A stretch of DNA of 64,000 nt from Alphaproteobacteria bacterium (lineage in GTDB: Bacteria; Pseudomonadota; Alphaproteobacteria; Micavibrionales; Micavibrionaceae). Shown in pieces: positions 15,314 to 23,745 of this stretch (its first letter is position 1; each line of letters opens with the position of its first letter). The position numbers were made by a program, and so were the translations under genes. The notes under the pieces were generated by a model, which saw only the letters and a list, made by a program, of their open reading frames with translations, was not told where the DNA came from and ran no database searches. The stretch covers positions 930,001 through 994,000 of the forward strand of contig CP065008.1 of the NCBI GenBank assembly GCA_016699735.1. Direction: 5' to 3'.

Positions 15314-16783
15314 ATGAATAAAGAGACCGGCACAATACGCACGGCGACTCACAAGACGGGCCAGTGGGAAGCGTGGCAGGACGACAAGCTGGAGCGTTTT
15401 CGTCTGGCAGCCTACCTCAATACGGTCATAGCAACAATTAGCCAGCCCTTTGTCATCAATATCAGCGCCCCCTACGGCACAGGCAAAACATTCTTTCTGA
15501 AAAACTGGCACAGGCAGTTGAAGGATGAAGCCTATCGTGTGGTCTATCTCAACGCATCGGAGACGGAAATCTCGGGCGACCCTGTCGTCGCATTGGTCAG
15601 CGCCATCCGTGAACAGGTTATTGCCGGAGGGCCGGAGGTTCAGGGCAAAGCCTTCGAATATCTTCTCGAAGTGGCCTCGCCCTACATTCTTCGCCGGAAG
15701 CAAAGCGAGGGAAAGGACCAGAGGCAGTATTCCGGGGAAAATATTGAACACCTTCACGGTCATATCCCCGAAGCGAAGGAGCGTCTGGCACGCCACGAAA
15801 GGGTTATGGACTCGATGCGGGATTTCCGCTCCGGCCTTGCTCATTACTTCAGTCAGGTCGCGGCAATAGAGCCGGACCCAAGGCGCCGCAAGCTGATTCT
15901 ACTGATCGACGAACTTGACCGCTGCCGCCCGGCCTATCTTCTCGAGCTTCTGGAAACCCTGCGTCACTTGTTTCTTGTCCCCGGCGTGGTCGCTGTTTTG
16001 GCCGCCGATCAGCAGCATCTCAGACAGGCTGTATCCGGCGTCTATGGAGGAGAAGCAGGAGGGGAAGGGTATCTTCGTAAGTTTATCGATTGGGAACTGG
16101 TCTTACCCGATCCGTCTTACCGCACCTTCGCGCGTCACCTTTATGAGACCTTCAGAATCGCCGACGCAGGTATATTCATCTCAGGCCGAGATCCCTTCCG
16201 GGGCGAGGACCACTTGATCGAGGGGTTCGCTTTCTTCGCCGATCTCTGCAATCTGACCCTGCGCCAGCAGCACCATTGTTTTACGAACATCAACATCGCC
16301 GCCCGCGGCATGGGCAAGGACAGCCAACCCTTCGGGTTCCTGCTGGGGGCTTTGACGGCCCTGAAAATGGCGTACGGGCAGGAAATCCGCAAATTTTGCT
16401 TCGGCTCCCGTCCGGCAACCGAACTGATTCGCGATTTTGAGTTGTCAGGAATGGAAAAAATCAGCGCCCATCTTCGCGTGGGCTGGCATGATTTCAAGCC
16501 GCGCTTTCACGCCTGGTTTGTAACCAGAGAGGAAGTCGAGATCATGCAGGCGGAAAAGGCCGACATTGAAAAACAATTCAAAGCCATGATCGAAAGCCGC
16601 GTGATGAACAGCCGTGAACTGCCCTTGAAAAATCGCTTGGCCTACATCGAGGCGGTCCTGAAAACTTACGACAGCTTGCACAAGGACGGCCCCTATAAAA
16701 ATCTCGGCGTACCCGCGCAGATCGTCTACCGCGATCTCGAACGGGCTTCGTTCCTGAGAGAACCAAACGGGGAAGCGAAATGA
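15314..16783 (+). CDS. KAP-family P-loop NTPase
   Basis: The 489-residue protein shows the KAP signature. Walker A is APYGTGKTF (K58, T59). Walker B and the following block are LILLIDELDRCRPAYLLELL (D199, E200), continuing into HLFLVPGVVAVLAADQQHL. No membrane helices are inserted in the NTPase domain, so it is predicted to be soluble. A C-terminal helical part of about 200 residues is typical of the family. KAP NTPases occur sporadically in bacteria, and some act in phage exclusion or defence, while others are linked to membranes. The last base of the penultimate codon starts the next gene (ATGA, 16780-16783), so the NTPase is coupled to a metallopeptidase-like partner. The biological role is not known from sequence. 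Confidence 0.88.
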   Translation: MNKETGTIRTATHKTGQWEAWQDDKLERFRLAAYLNTVIATISQPFVINISAPYGTGKTFFLKNWHRQLKDEAYRVVYLNASETEISGDPVVALVSAIREQVIAGGPEVQGKAFEYLLEVASPYILRRKQSEGKDQRQYSGENIEHLHGHIPEAKERLARHERVMDSMRDFRSGLAHYFSQVAAIEPDPRRRKLILLIDELDRCRPAYLLELLETLRHLFLVPGVVAVLAADQQHLRQAVSGVYGGEAGGEGYLRKFIDWELVLPDPSYRTFARHLYETFRIADAGIFISGRDPFRGEDHLIEGFAFFADLCNLTLRQQHHCFTNINIAARGMGKDSQPFGFLLGALTALKMAYGQEIRKFCFGSRPATELIRDFELSGMEKISAHLRVGWHDFKPRFHAWFVTREEVEIMQAEKADIEKQFKAMIESRVMNSRELPLKNRLAYIEAVLKTYDSLHKDGPYKNLGVPAQIVYRDLERASFLREPNGEAK

Positions 16784-17850
16784 AAAGCCCATCAATGGCA
16801 GAAATCCGGGAGGTGGAAGAATTCTGTCGCAGCTTCGTGGAAAGGGCCGAAGAGGAGTTCCCCCGCCTTCGCGTAATCACAGCAATCTATACAGGCGATA
16901 CGTGGCAGGAGTGTAAAAGTTCTATCCTGTCGAAAATTAACCGGGATTATCCGGGAGCAACTTCTCAGTCGCTGGAAGAGGTGGGAAGCAAATCGGGGTC
17001 CATGGCGATTGTCCTCGACCCGGATTTTGGTGAGGAAAGACTGCGCGTTGCCGTGATGAGAATTAACCTCGACGATTGCCGCACGGGCTATTGGGGAGAT
17101 CCGGTCACGGAAGCCAAATCGGTGGTGGCGCACGAAGGCGGACATATTGTAGGAAAACTGATCAGGGGGCAGCATAACAGCCTGTTTGAAGAAAACGCGG
17201 CGGACATTTTCGAAATGCTGCTCATGTCGTCAATGGGGTACGAAAATAACCATCAGGCCTTGCTGAAAATGAGAATTTTAAGCCGATCGGATCCGGGTAA
17301 ATTGGGTGTATACGGCCGATACGGGTTTCCAGCCATATACGACGAGGCAGCAGAGCTATCCAAAAAATACTTTCATGAGCAGGGAAGCGGAGTGTCGCTC
17401 ATGGATATTCTGCAGGAGTCTGACGAGTTCGTCGAACAGCGTGAAAAAACCCTGAATGCCTGGTTTGGTTTTATCGACGGCATATACGCTCTGTCTGGAG
17501 AAACGAAAAACCCGGAGGATATTCTGGGCGCGGCGGTCAAGGCCAATCACCCTCATGCCGCGATTATCAGTCAGGTTTCGGGCTTTAAACCGAATATGGA
17601 TTTTGAGCCGGCCCACGCCCCCAACCCGTTTATCTCGCGGCGGGCGGCTTTGGATTACCCGTCATCCTTCAATCTCATGGCAAAGGAAAAAGTTGTGGAC
17701 ACGCCGCTAAACCATCACGCGGTAAGCCCGCCGGAGATCGAATGGCCCTCAGGCTACGCGCTTCTCTTGCCGGACGGCGGGACGGTCGGCACTTATGACC
17801 TCCACCCCCTGCCTCACGCGCCGCCGGACCATGAACCTCATTTTTCTTGA
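16780..17850 (+). CDS. HEGGH-motif putative metallopeptidase coupled to the KAP NTPase
   Basis: The 356-residue protein is not a family I can name. It carries VVAHEGGHIVGKLI, an HExxH zinc motif (H118, E119, H122), followed 15 residues later by EENAADIFEML (E137/E138, D142). That spacing suits a gluzincin-type third ligand. The stretch before it (RLRVAVMRINLDD near residues 88-100) would form the edge strand seen beside such active sites. No signal peptide or membrane helix is visible, so it is likely cytoplasmic. The Pro/His-rich C terminus (HPLPHAPPDHEPHF) may also bind metal. Its start overlaps the KAP NTPase stop, so the two were probably selected to be made together. An adaptor lacking catalysis cannot be excluded. 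Confidence 0.7.
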   Translation: MKSPSMAEIREVEEFCRSFVERAEEEFPRLRVITAIYTGDTWQECKSSILSKINRDYPGATSQSLEEVGSKSGSMAIVLDPDFGEERLRVAVMRINLDDCRTGYWGDPVTEAKSVVAHEGGHIVGKLIRGQHNSLFEENAADIFEMLLMSSMGYENNHQALLKMRILSRSDPGKLGVYGRYGFPAIYDEAAELSKKYFHEQGSGVSLMDILQESDEFVEQREKTLNAWFGFIDGIYALSGETKNPEDILGAAVKANHPHAAIISQVSGFKPNMDFEPAHAPNPFISRRAALDYPSSFNLMAKEKVVDTPLNHHAVSPPEIEWPSGYALLLPDGGTVGTYDLHPLPHAPPDHEPHFS

Positions 17851-17905
17851 ACGGGAATCGTGCTAGAACGGATCCCTGAACGTAAACGCTGAAAGGGATG
17901 AGGAA

Positions 17906-19123
17906 ATGGCCAGGAAAATCAAGGTAACGACCCCGGTGGTGGAAATCGACGGCGACGAGATGACCCGCATCATCTGGGATTTCATCAAGAAAAGCCTGAT
18001 CCTGCCGTATCTGGATATCGACCTCAAATATTACGATCTCTCGATCCAGAACCGCGACGCCACCGACGACAAGGTAACGATCGAGTCTGCGGAGGCGATC
18101 AAGAAATACGGCGTCGGCGTCAAATGCGCCACCATCACGCCCGACGAAGCGCGGGTCAAGGAATTCAACCTCAAGAAAATGTGGAAATCCCCCAACGGCA
18201 CGATCCGCAATATTCTGGGTGGCACCATTTTCCGCGCACCCATCATCTGCTCAAACGTGCCGCGCTATGTCCCCGGCTGGGAAAAGCCCATCGTCATTGG
18301 CCGACACGCCTTCGGCGACCAGTACAAGGCCACCGACATGAAAATCCCCGGCCCCGGAGTTCTCAAGCTGGTCTACACCCCAAAGGGCGGAACCCCTCAG
18401 GAATGGGAAGTCTTCGATTTTCCATCCCCCGGCGTGGCGTTGGGGATGTATAATCTCGATGAGTCCATCGAGGGCTTCGCCCGCTCCAGTTTTAACTACG
18501 CGCTGCTCCGCAACGAGCCGCTCTATATGTCCACCAAGAACACAATCCTCAAGCAATATGACGGACGTTTCATCGAGATATTCCAGTCGATCTACGAGAA
18601 GGAATTCAAGGCCGAGTTCGAAAACCGCAAACTCTTCTACGAACACCGTCTGATCGACGACATGGTCGCGCAGGCCATAAAATCCAACGGCGGTTTTGTC
18701 TGGGCCTGTAAAAATTACGACGGCGACGTGCAGTCCGACATCGTGGCGCAGGGCTTTGGCTCTCTGGGCCTCATGACATCCGTTCTCCTAACCCCCGACG
18801 GCAAAACCGTAGAGGCTGAGGCCGCGCACGGCACCGTAACCCGCCATTACCGCCAGCATCAGCAGGGCAAGCCGACCTCGACCAACCCCATCGCCTCGAT
18901 CTTCGCCTGGACCAGCGGCCTGAAATACCGCGGCAGCTTCGACAACAACCAGCCGCTGATCGACTTTGCGAACACGCTCGAGGATGTCTGCGTGAAAACC
19001 GTGGAGGCCGGATTCATGACGAAGGACTTGGCCGTCCTGATCAGCGAAAAGCAGAAATACCTGACGACACAGGAGTTCCTGAATAAACTGGTGGAGAATA
19101 TGGAGCAGCGGAAGGCGGCCTAA
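17906..19123 (+). CDS. icd: NADP-dependent isocitrate dehydrogenase
   Basis: The 405-residue protein matches the homodimeric, eukaryote-like subfamily of isocitrate dehydrogenase. Marks are VVEIDGDEMTRIIWDFIK at the N terminus, KCATITPDEARVKEF, WKSPNGTIRNILGGTIFR (substrate Ser/Asn/Arg), the metal-binding NYDGDVQSD region and AEAAHGTVTRHYR for NADP binding. It converts isocitrate to 2-oxoglutarate in the TCA cycle (EC 1.1.1.42). GAGGAA directly before the ATG supports the start. It stands alone, and its stop overlaps by four bases the convergent CheA-like kinase gene. Confidence 0.97.
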   Translation: MARKIKVTTPVVEIDGDEMTRIIWDFIKKSLILPYLDIDLKYYDLSIQNRDATDDKVTIESAEAIKKYGVGVKCATITPDEARVKEFNLKKMWKSPNGTIRNILGGTIFRAPIICSNVPRYVPGWEKPIVIGRHAFGDQYKATDMKIPGPGVLKLVYTPKGGTPQEWEVFDFPSPGVALGMYNLDESIEGFARSSFNYALLRNEPLYMSTKNTILKQYDGRFIEIFQSIYEKEFKAEFENRKLFYEHRLIDDMVAQAIKSNGGFVWACKNYDGDVQSDIVAQGFGSLGLMTSVLLTPDGKTVEAEAAHGTVTRHYRQHQQGKPTSTNPIASIFAWTSGLKYRGSFDNNQPLIDFANTLEDVCVKTVEAGFMTKDLAVLISEKQKYLTTQEFLNKLVENMEQRKAA

Positions 19124-20829
19124 GTGTCACCTAATAAGGCGGCTTGTTCCTTAAAAGGCAAATCAATCACAAACGTCGTGCCCTTTCCGGGATCAGAGGT
19201 GACAGAGACGCTGCCGCCAATCTTGCGGACCGTTTGGGTGACGGCGGAAAGCCCGATCCCGCGTCCGGAAATGACGGACACACCGCGCTTGGAGGAAAAC
19301 CCCGGCATGAAGATGTTTTGAACGACGTCCTGGTCGCTTTGCCCCGCCGAATCCATACCCAGAGCCTTCATCCTCTGGCGGATTTTATCAGTATCGACCC
19401 CCGCGCCGTCATCCTTGAAAATAATCCTGAACCATGGCTCATCCATCACCGAAAACAGCTCCGCCCGGACCATAATTTGCCCTTCCGGGCTTTTTCCGGC
19501 GATCACGCGTTCTTCAGATCGTTCGATCCCGTGGTCGATGGCGTTACGGACCAGATGCACGAGCGATAAAAAAACATCGTCATAAACCCCTGTGGGCACC
19601 CGGAAATTATCGCCCTCCAGACGACTGGTTTTCATCGGCTTGCCCAAAGCCGCTGCGGTTTCCCGGATATGCTGATCCAGAGACCGCAAAAGATCGGAAA
19701 TAGGCACAGTCAGGAATTGTTGGTAGTAGATTTGTTGCAGGGTTGCTGTTTCCGGGGCGCCGCAGAGCTCTCGGTAAAAATCCAACAATTCTTTGCGCCG
19801 TAAAGACACAGAGTCGGGATCGAGCATTTCTGCTTCTCCGAAAATCGATTGCATGAAAGCTTTGGCATCCTCGATGGCGGCAAAAATCTCAGGGACAACG
19901 CGCTCGATTGTCTCAAACGCGCTGCGAAGGGTGGTGTCCTGCTTGACGACGGAGGATTCCAGCCTCTGCATGATCTCAACAAAATCGTTCATGTAAAAAC
20001 TGCCCGCCAGACCCTTCATCGTGTGCAAGTCACCCTTCAAATCCACCAGAGAGACTTGCTCATAAAAAAGCGGCGTTTCGGATAGGAAAAAATCTTCAAT
20101 CTGTGCGATTAAACCCATGAAATCCTTGCGGTTTTGAATCAGGCGCAGAATTTTCTCTGTTTGTTGTTCCCTATCTTTCGCCAGCGCCTTGTAATGAGCC
20201 TCCTCGGTCACATCTTCGCCGATAAGCAGGATTCCATGCAAAGTACCGCTTTGCCCGAAAATGGGGCGGTAATTGAGCTTAATAAAAAGCCCTTTCGAAT
20301 GGCGATAAGATTGAGGCGCAATACGGAAAAGATCTTCGATCGTCATGGCGGAGATATTTTTAAAAGCCAGGGACAGCAGCTTGTCGAAACTGCCCTTTTC
20401 CTCCTTCGTACACTTCAGGACGTCCCAGATAGATTGTCCCCCGGGTTCGGCTTCCAGCAAAGTCAGGCAGGAACGGGAGAACGTATCGGCGCATTGCCCG
20501 GATTTATTGAAAAAAAGCAGGGCCGGTCCAAGGCTTTCGAGCATCGCTTCCATAGAACGATTCAGCCGCTCCAGCTTGCGGTTCGCCTCGTTCAGTTCCT
20601 CCGAGCTTAGGTCAAGATTGCGGAGCGCCATCTTGTTTTTGTCTTCATATTGCTCGTAGGTCTGGGCAACAGCTTCAAAAAACCCGGGAAGACCGTCAAG
20701 AAAGGCGAGGCAGGCTTCATGCCCGCCCGAAGCGGCTTGCTCTCGCATCGCCGCAACCAGACTCAGTGGATCATCGGTTTTAAGATGACGTTCAAACTGC
20801 CGCTGGGTTTTGTTCCTGATTCTGGCCAT
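19120..20829 (-). CDS. CheA-like histidine kinase with PAS and Hpt, no CheW domain
   Basis: The 569-residue product runs: an N-terminal helical region with a coiled coil (about 55-95), a PAS-like domain (about 95-210), an Hpt domain with GDLHTMKGLAGSF (phospho-accepting H269, K272, G273), and a HATPase domain (LVHLVRNAIDHGIE with N429, DDGAGVD, GRGIGLSAV). The HATPase N box matches CheA rather than ordinary kinases. The protein ends right after the ATPase domain, without the CheW-like P5 domain, so it cannot join a standard receptor-CheW array. It is the last gene of the CheY, CheX, FIST, kinase operon, and its start is four bases past the FIST stop. It probably phosphorylates the operon's CheY. 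Its input could come from FIST or PAS. Confidence 0.85.
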   Translation of the reverse strand: MARIRNKTQRQFERHLKTDDPLSLVAAMREQAASGGHEACLAFLDGLPGFFEAVAQTYEQYEDKNKMALRNLDLSSEELNEANRKLERLNRSMEAMLESLGPALLFFNKSGQCADTFSRSCLTLLEAEPGGQSIWDVLKCTKEEKGSFDKLLSLAFKNISAMTIEDLFRIAPQSYRHSKGLFIKLNYRPIFGQSGTLHGILLIGEDVTEEAHYKALAKDREQQTEKILRLIQNRKDFMGLIAQIEDFFLSETPLFYEQVSLVDLKGDLHTMKGLAGSFYMNDFVEIMQRLESSVVKQDTTLRSAFETIERVVPEIFAAIEDAKAFMQSIFGEAEMLDPDSVSLRRKELLDFYRELCGAPETATLQQIYYQQFLTVPISDLLRSLDQHIRETAAALGKPMKTSRLEGDNFRVPTGVYDDVFLSLVHLVRNAIDHGIERSEERVIAGKSPEGQIMVRAELFSVMDEPWFRIIFKDDGAGVDTDKIRQRMKALGMDSAGQSDQDVVQNIFMPGFSSKRGVSVISGRGIGLSAVTQTVRKIGGSVSVTSDPGKGTTFVIDLPFKEQAALLGDT

Positions 20830-20833
20830 CGGC

Positions 20834-21973
20834 TCATGGGGATTCGGAAAGCTGTGTGATGGTCATGGTCTGGTTATGCAGTTCCGCCGCTTTGGTAACG
20901 TCGGAAATGCAGATTTCCCCGTACGAGTAAAATCCGGCCATCCGTGTGCAGGGGCCAAGAACGTGCTGAACGGCTTCGACTTCTTCGATAACGTCGTCGG
21001 CCATGACAAGCTTGCGCCCCACGCAACTCACCAGAAGGGCGACGCTTGTGACATGACCCGGCTCGCCCAGATTGGCTTCCTCGGCGGCGTTTTCGGCGCC
21101 GACGATCAACTGGTCGACATCGGCGTGCATCAGGCGCACCAGCTTGCCCTCCGGCATATCGCCGGCAAGAATAAGGCTTTTGCTCTCATGGTTGACGTCA
21201 AGGATCGTGCGGATCAGACCCGTCTCGCTCTGGTCGTCCTCAAGAATGGAAAACGGATAAAGTAGGCCGCTATAGGGAAGCTGATCGGCTTTGTCTCCAA
21301 GATACTGTTTATAAAGATCCAGCGCAGGCTTATTGTCGAGTTCATAGAGGATATTACCATCGGACTTCGTGACCCGCCGTGCTGGCCCGAACGGCGCCCA
21401 GCCACCCTTGGATCCCGTGCCGATCTTGATATGCTTCCCATAAAAGCCGACAGCGACAAGGGAGTTCTCCGAAATTTCGCCGTTGAGAAGCGTATGGGTT
21501 TTCGAAAAGCTGGTTTTATCCCCGGCCAGTCCCCCGGAGATGCTCACCTTTGAACCCAGAACGCTGGAAAATCCTCTTGTAATGGCGCTGCCGTTGACAT
21601 TCAGCCCGGGAGCAAGGATAAAAACGCCCGCAAGATCCTCACCGGCCAGACTTTGAGCAAGTGTGCGCGATTGTTCATAGCACGCATCCGCAGAGGCGAT
21701 TTTAACGCCGGCCGCCTTGATCTTGGTTTTTTCAAAATTGACCGCCAGAAGGGAAATCGAGTCATCGGCCATTTTATCATCGGAAATCTCTCCCGCAGTG
21801 GAACAGCCAATGACAGTAATTCCCTTGAAACTCTCACAAATCGATTTGAGGATCGGGCTGTTGACCTTCTGCGAGGAGAAAAAAAGGCAGATAAAATTGG
21901 GCGAAATTGCGCGAATTTTTTCAAAAGTCGCCGGATCCATCCCCCCGGAAAAAAGTGTTGAATAAGCTTTCAT
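20834..21973 (-). CDS. FIST-domain sensory protein
   Basis: The 379-residue protein has a FIST_N domain (GITVIGCSTAGEISDD near residues 50-67; GFSSVLGSKVSISGGLAGD near residues 135-153) and a FIST_C domain (ELDNKPALDLYKQYLG near residues 210-225; ending VLGPCTRMAGFYSYGEI). FIST domains are thought to bind small ligands such as amino acids and usually sit beside signalling genes. No membrane segment is seen, so it is cytoplasmic. Its ATG overlaps the stop of the CheX-like gene (ATGA, 21970-21973), and the CheA-like kinase follows. The context suggests it supplies ligand input to the kinase. Confidence 0.88.
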   Translation of the reverse strand: MKAYSTLFSGGMDPATFEKIRAISPNFICLFFSSQKVNSPILKSICESFKGITVIGCSTAGEISDDKMADDSISLLAVNFEKTKIKAAGVKIASADACYEQSRTLAQSLAGEDLAGVFILAPGLNVNGSAITRGFSSVLGSKVSISGGLAGDKTSFSKTHTLLNGEISENSLVAVGFYGKHIKIGTGSKGGWAPFGPARRVTKSDGNILYELDNKPALDLYKQYLGDKADQLPYSGLLYPFSILEDDQSETGLIRTILDVNHESKSLILAGDMPEGKLVRLMHADVDQLIVGAENAAEEANLGEPGHVTSVALLVSCVGRKLVMADDVIEEVEAVQHVLGPCTRMAGFYSYGEICISDVTKAAELHNQTMTITQLSESP

Positions 21974-22452
21974 GAATAGGCCTCATTAATTAAGACTTCT
22001 TTTTTAAAAAAAGTAATCATATCGACGGAAAAACGGTCTTTTTGTAGAATAAATTCAAGCTGAAGATGGTCGTCGCTTCCTTTTTCAAAGCGGGTTTTAA
22101 AGTCATGTTCAATTTTTGGAATACTCATCAGGAAGGAAAAGCCGTTCTCGTTCAGGTGCTTTTTTACTGCGTTGCATACGATGTTGGCGATTTCGCAAAC
22201 CGCATCTTCAAAAGTCGTTTCGTGCTTCCCAATCACAGGACCATAAATTTTTTGCAGCAGGGGAGTAAGTAAAAGCCTTGGAAATCCGAAGCGCAGGAGA
22301 ATTTTGAGTTGATCCTGTGAGAGAGAAACGCAACTGATAAGGTCGTCGTCGTTAAAGGAGGTCTACGACCGATCGGCCTTCTCGACACTGACCCCAAACA
22401 TACTCTGAAAGATCATCGACACCTGACGCGTGATGACGTCAGGTAACTCCAT
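21970..22452 (-). pseudogene. CheX-like phosphatase interrupted by an in-frame amber codon
   Basis: The gene is one continuous frame broken only by TAG at 22363-22365. Before it the frame reads MELPDVITRQVSMIFQSMFG...EKADRS. After it, in the same frame, come TSFNDDDLISCVSLSQDQLK, LLRFGFPRLLLTPLLQKIYGP, TFEDAVCEIANIVCNAV and the rest. The whole aligns with the intact paralogue at 30288-30794 (RFGFEQNLLKMLVQKIYGP, LEDAACEISNIV). The CheX catalytic ExxN (EIAN) lies after the amber. An independent product could start only at GTG 22236 (88 residues, no ribosome site). The N-terminal start is taken as ATG 22452; TTG 22485 with GGGG upstream is an alternative. It lies between cheY-like and FIST genes. 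Options are recent pseudogene, sequencing error or amber readthrough. Confidence 0.75.
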
Positions 22453-22522
22453 TCTGACTTGAGGATTTAAAATAAAATGTTCCAAATTTGCATCCCCACA
22501 AGGCACAAAACTAAAAAATCTC

Positions 22523-22921
22523 TTATTCCCGCTGCTTCTTAAGCCACTCAATCACATTTTTGATTTTTTTCTCGAAATCTTCTTGCGAAAACGGTTTCAC
22601 AAGATAGGAGGTCGCCCCGGCCTCCAGAGCCTCTATTAATCGTGAATCCTCGGATTCGGCTGTAACCATGACAATAGCTGTTTGATCGTTTTTCTTGTCG
22701 GCGCGCAGCGTCTTAAGCGCTTCAATTCCCGGGAGATCGGGCATACCCCAATCCAAAAGCACAAGATCATAATGGTTGTTCTGTATGAGTTTGAGAGCCT
22801 GACTGCCGCCGGAGGCCTGTTGCAGATTTTGCAGACCCATAGACTTGCAATAGTTCTCGACCATGCTTCGCATCAGCATATGATCGTCAACGATAAGAAT
22901 TTTAAGGCTATCAGGGTTCAT
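22523..22921 (-). CDS. CheY-like single-domain response regulator
   Basis: The 132-residue receiver has acidic D12/D13 (LIVDDH), the phosphorylation Asp D57 in YDLVLLDWGMPD, Thr/Ser in MVTAESE and the conserved Lys in YLVKPF. There is no output domain. It is the first gene of the minus-strand operon CheY, CheX-like (amber), FIST, CheA-like kinase. It shares the unusual LLDWGMP phosphosite with the receiver at 29885-30295, so the two are paralogues and each is followed by a CheX-like gene. Confidence 0.93.
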   Translation of the reverse strand: MNPDSLKILIVDDHMLMRSMVENYCKSMGLQNLQQASGGSQALKLIQNNHYDLVLLDWGMPDLPGIEALKTLRADKKNDQTAIVMVTAESEDSRLIEALEAGATSYLVKPFSQEDFEKKIKNVIEWLKKQRE

Positions 22922-23174
22922 AATGAATAAAGGGTATTTGCCGTATTAATAAAATATTACTCTCTCAGAATAGAGTTAATTTACGACTAAAAAAACAGGT
23001 AAATCATAAATATCACCCTTCCAGTATAGCAACGGTGCTATCGAATACAAGGATGGGATAGTTTTTCCAGGGAACGGCTTCAAGATTGCCAAATATTAAG
23101 ATTTATGTAACCTTTTCTTCTGAGAATGCATTGTTTTTATCAATCCTGCCTAATCCCAATCCCAAAAATAGTCC

Positions 23175-23735
23175 ATGAGCCGTTCAGCTCAGATCAAAAA
23201 GTTAATTTTCTGTATTTTTCTCGGGCTTTTACTCATGCCCGTGACGTCATGGTCGCAGGAGTCCGATATTGGGCCGTCTGAGGCAAAGACGGTTCTGAAT
23301 ACGCTCAAATACATCCGCGGGCTTGAGCGTAAAAAAGGCGATGTGGTGATCGCTGTTCTCTATCAGGAAAATGACCGGGAATCCGAGGCTTATGCGCGCC
23401 AGGGCGCAGAGCAGATCGAAGACCAGAAAGTTATCCTCAAGAAGATGAAGGTCAGGGCTGAAACGGCCACCCTTGAAAAACTCAACAAGGGGATAATGCC
23501 GGATATTCTTCTAATACCGCCAAATTTCTCAACCGCTTACCCGAAAATCAGGGTGTTATCGAAGGAAAACAAACTTCTTACCCTGAGTTTGGGGGCCGAT
23601 TGCGCCAGACAGGAAGCCTGCGCGATCAGCATAGAAACCAGCGGAGGTGTGGATATTTATCTCAACGAAAAAGTTTTATCGGCCTGCGGCTACGACGTGG
23701 ACGCGGCCTTCAGGTATATGGCGATCAGGCTATGA
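23175..23735 (+). CDS. YfiR-like periplasmic protein
   Basis: The 186-residue product has a signal peptide (KLIFCIFLGLLLMPVTSWSQ). Its fold order resembles YfiR/DUF4154: an early helix, a Rossmann-like VVIAVLYQEND strand, MPDILLIPPNFS, LLTLSLGADCARQEACAISI, and a C-terminal GGVDIYLNEKVLSACGYDVDAAFRYMAI, the position where YfiR proteins have their LNxxxAxxxGxxxxxxLLxxA ending. YfiR proteins act in the periplasm and repress cognate membrane signalling enzymes. This one precedes a TonB receptor by ten bases, an arrangement seen with sensor kinases in many proteobacteria. No clear ribosome site precedes the ATG. The family call is moderate because identity to named YfiR is low. Confidence 0.62.
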   Translation: MSRSAQIKKLIFCIFLGLLLMPVTSWSQESDIGPSEAKTVLNTLKYIRGLERKKGDVVIAVLYQENDRESEAYARQGAEQIEDQKVILKKMKVRAETATLEKLNKGIMPDILLIPPNFSTAYPKIRVLSKENKLLTLSLGADCARQEACAISIETSGGVDIYLNEKVLSACGYDVDAAFRYMAIRL

Positions 23736-23745
23736 GGAGCAGAGC

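Noticed and set aside
22237..22362. Independent small gene starting at GTG 22236 as an 88-residue protein
   Set aside because: The in-frame sequence before it matches the CheX paralogue, so it is the C-terminal part of the amber-split gene.
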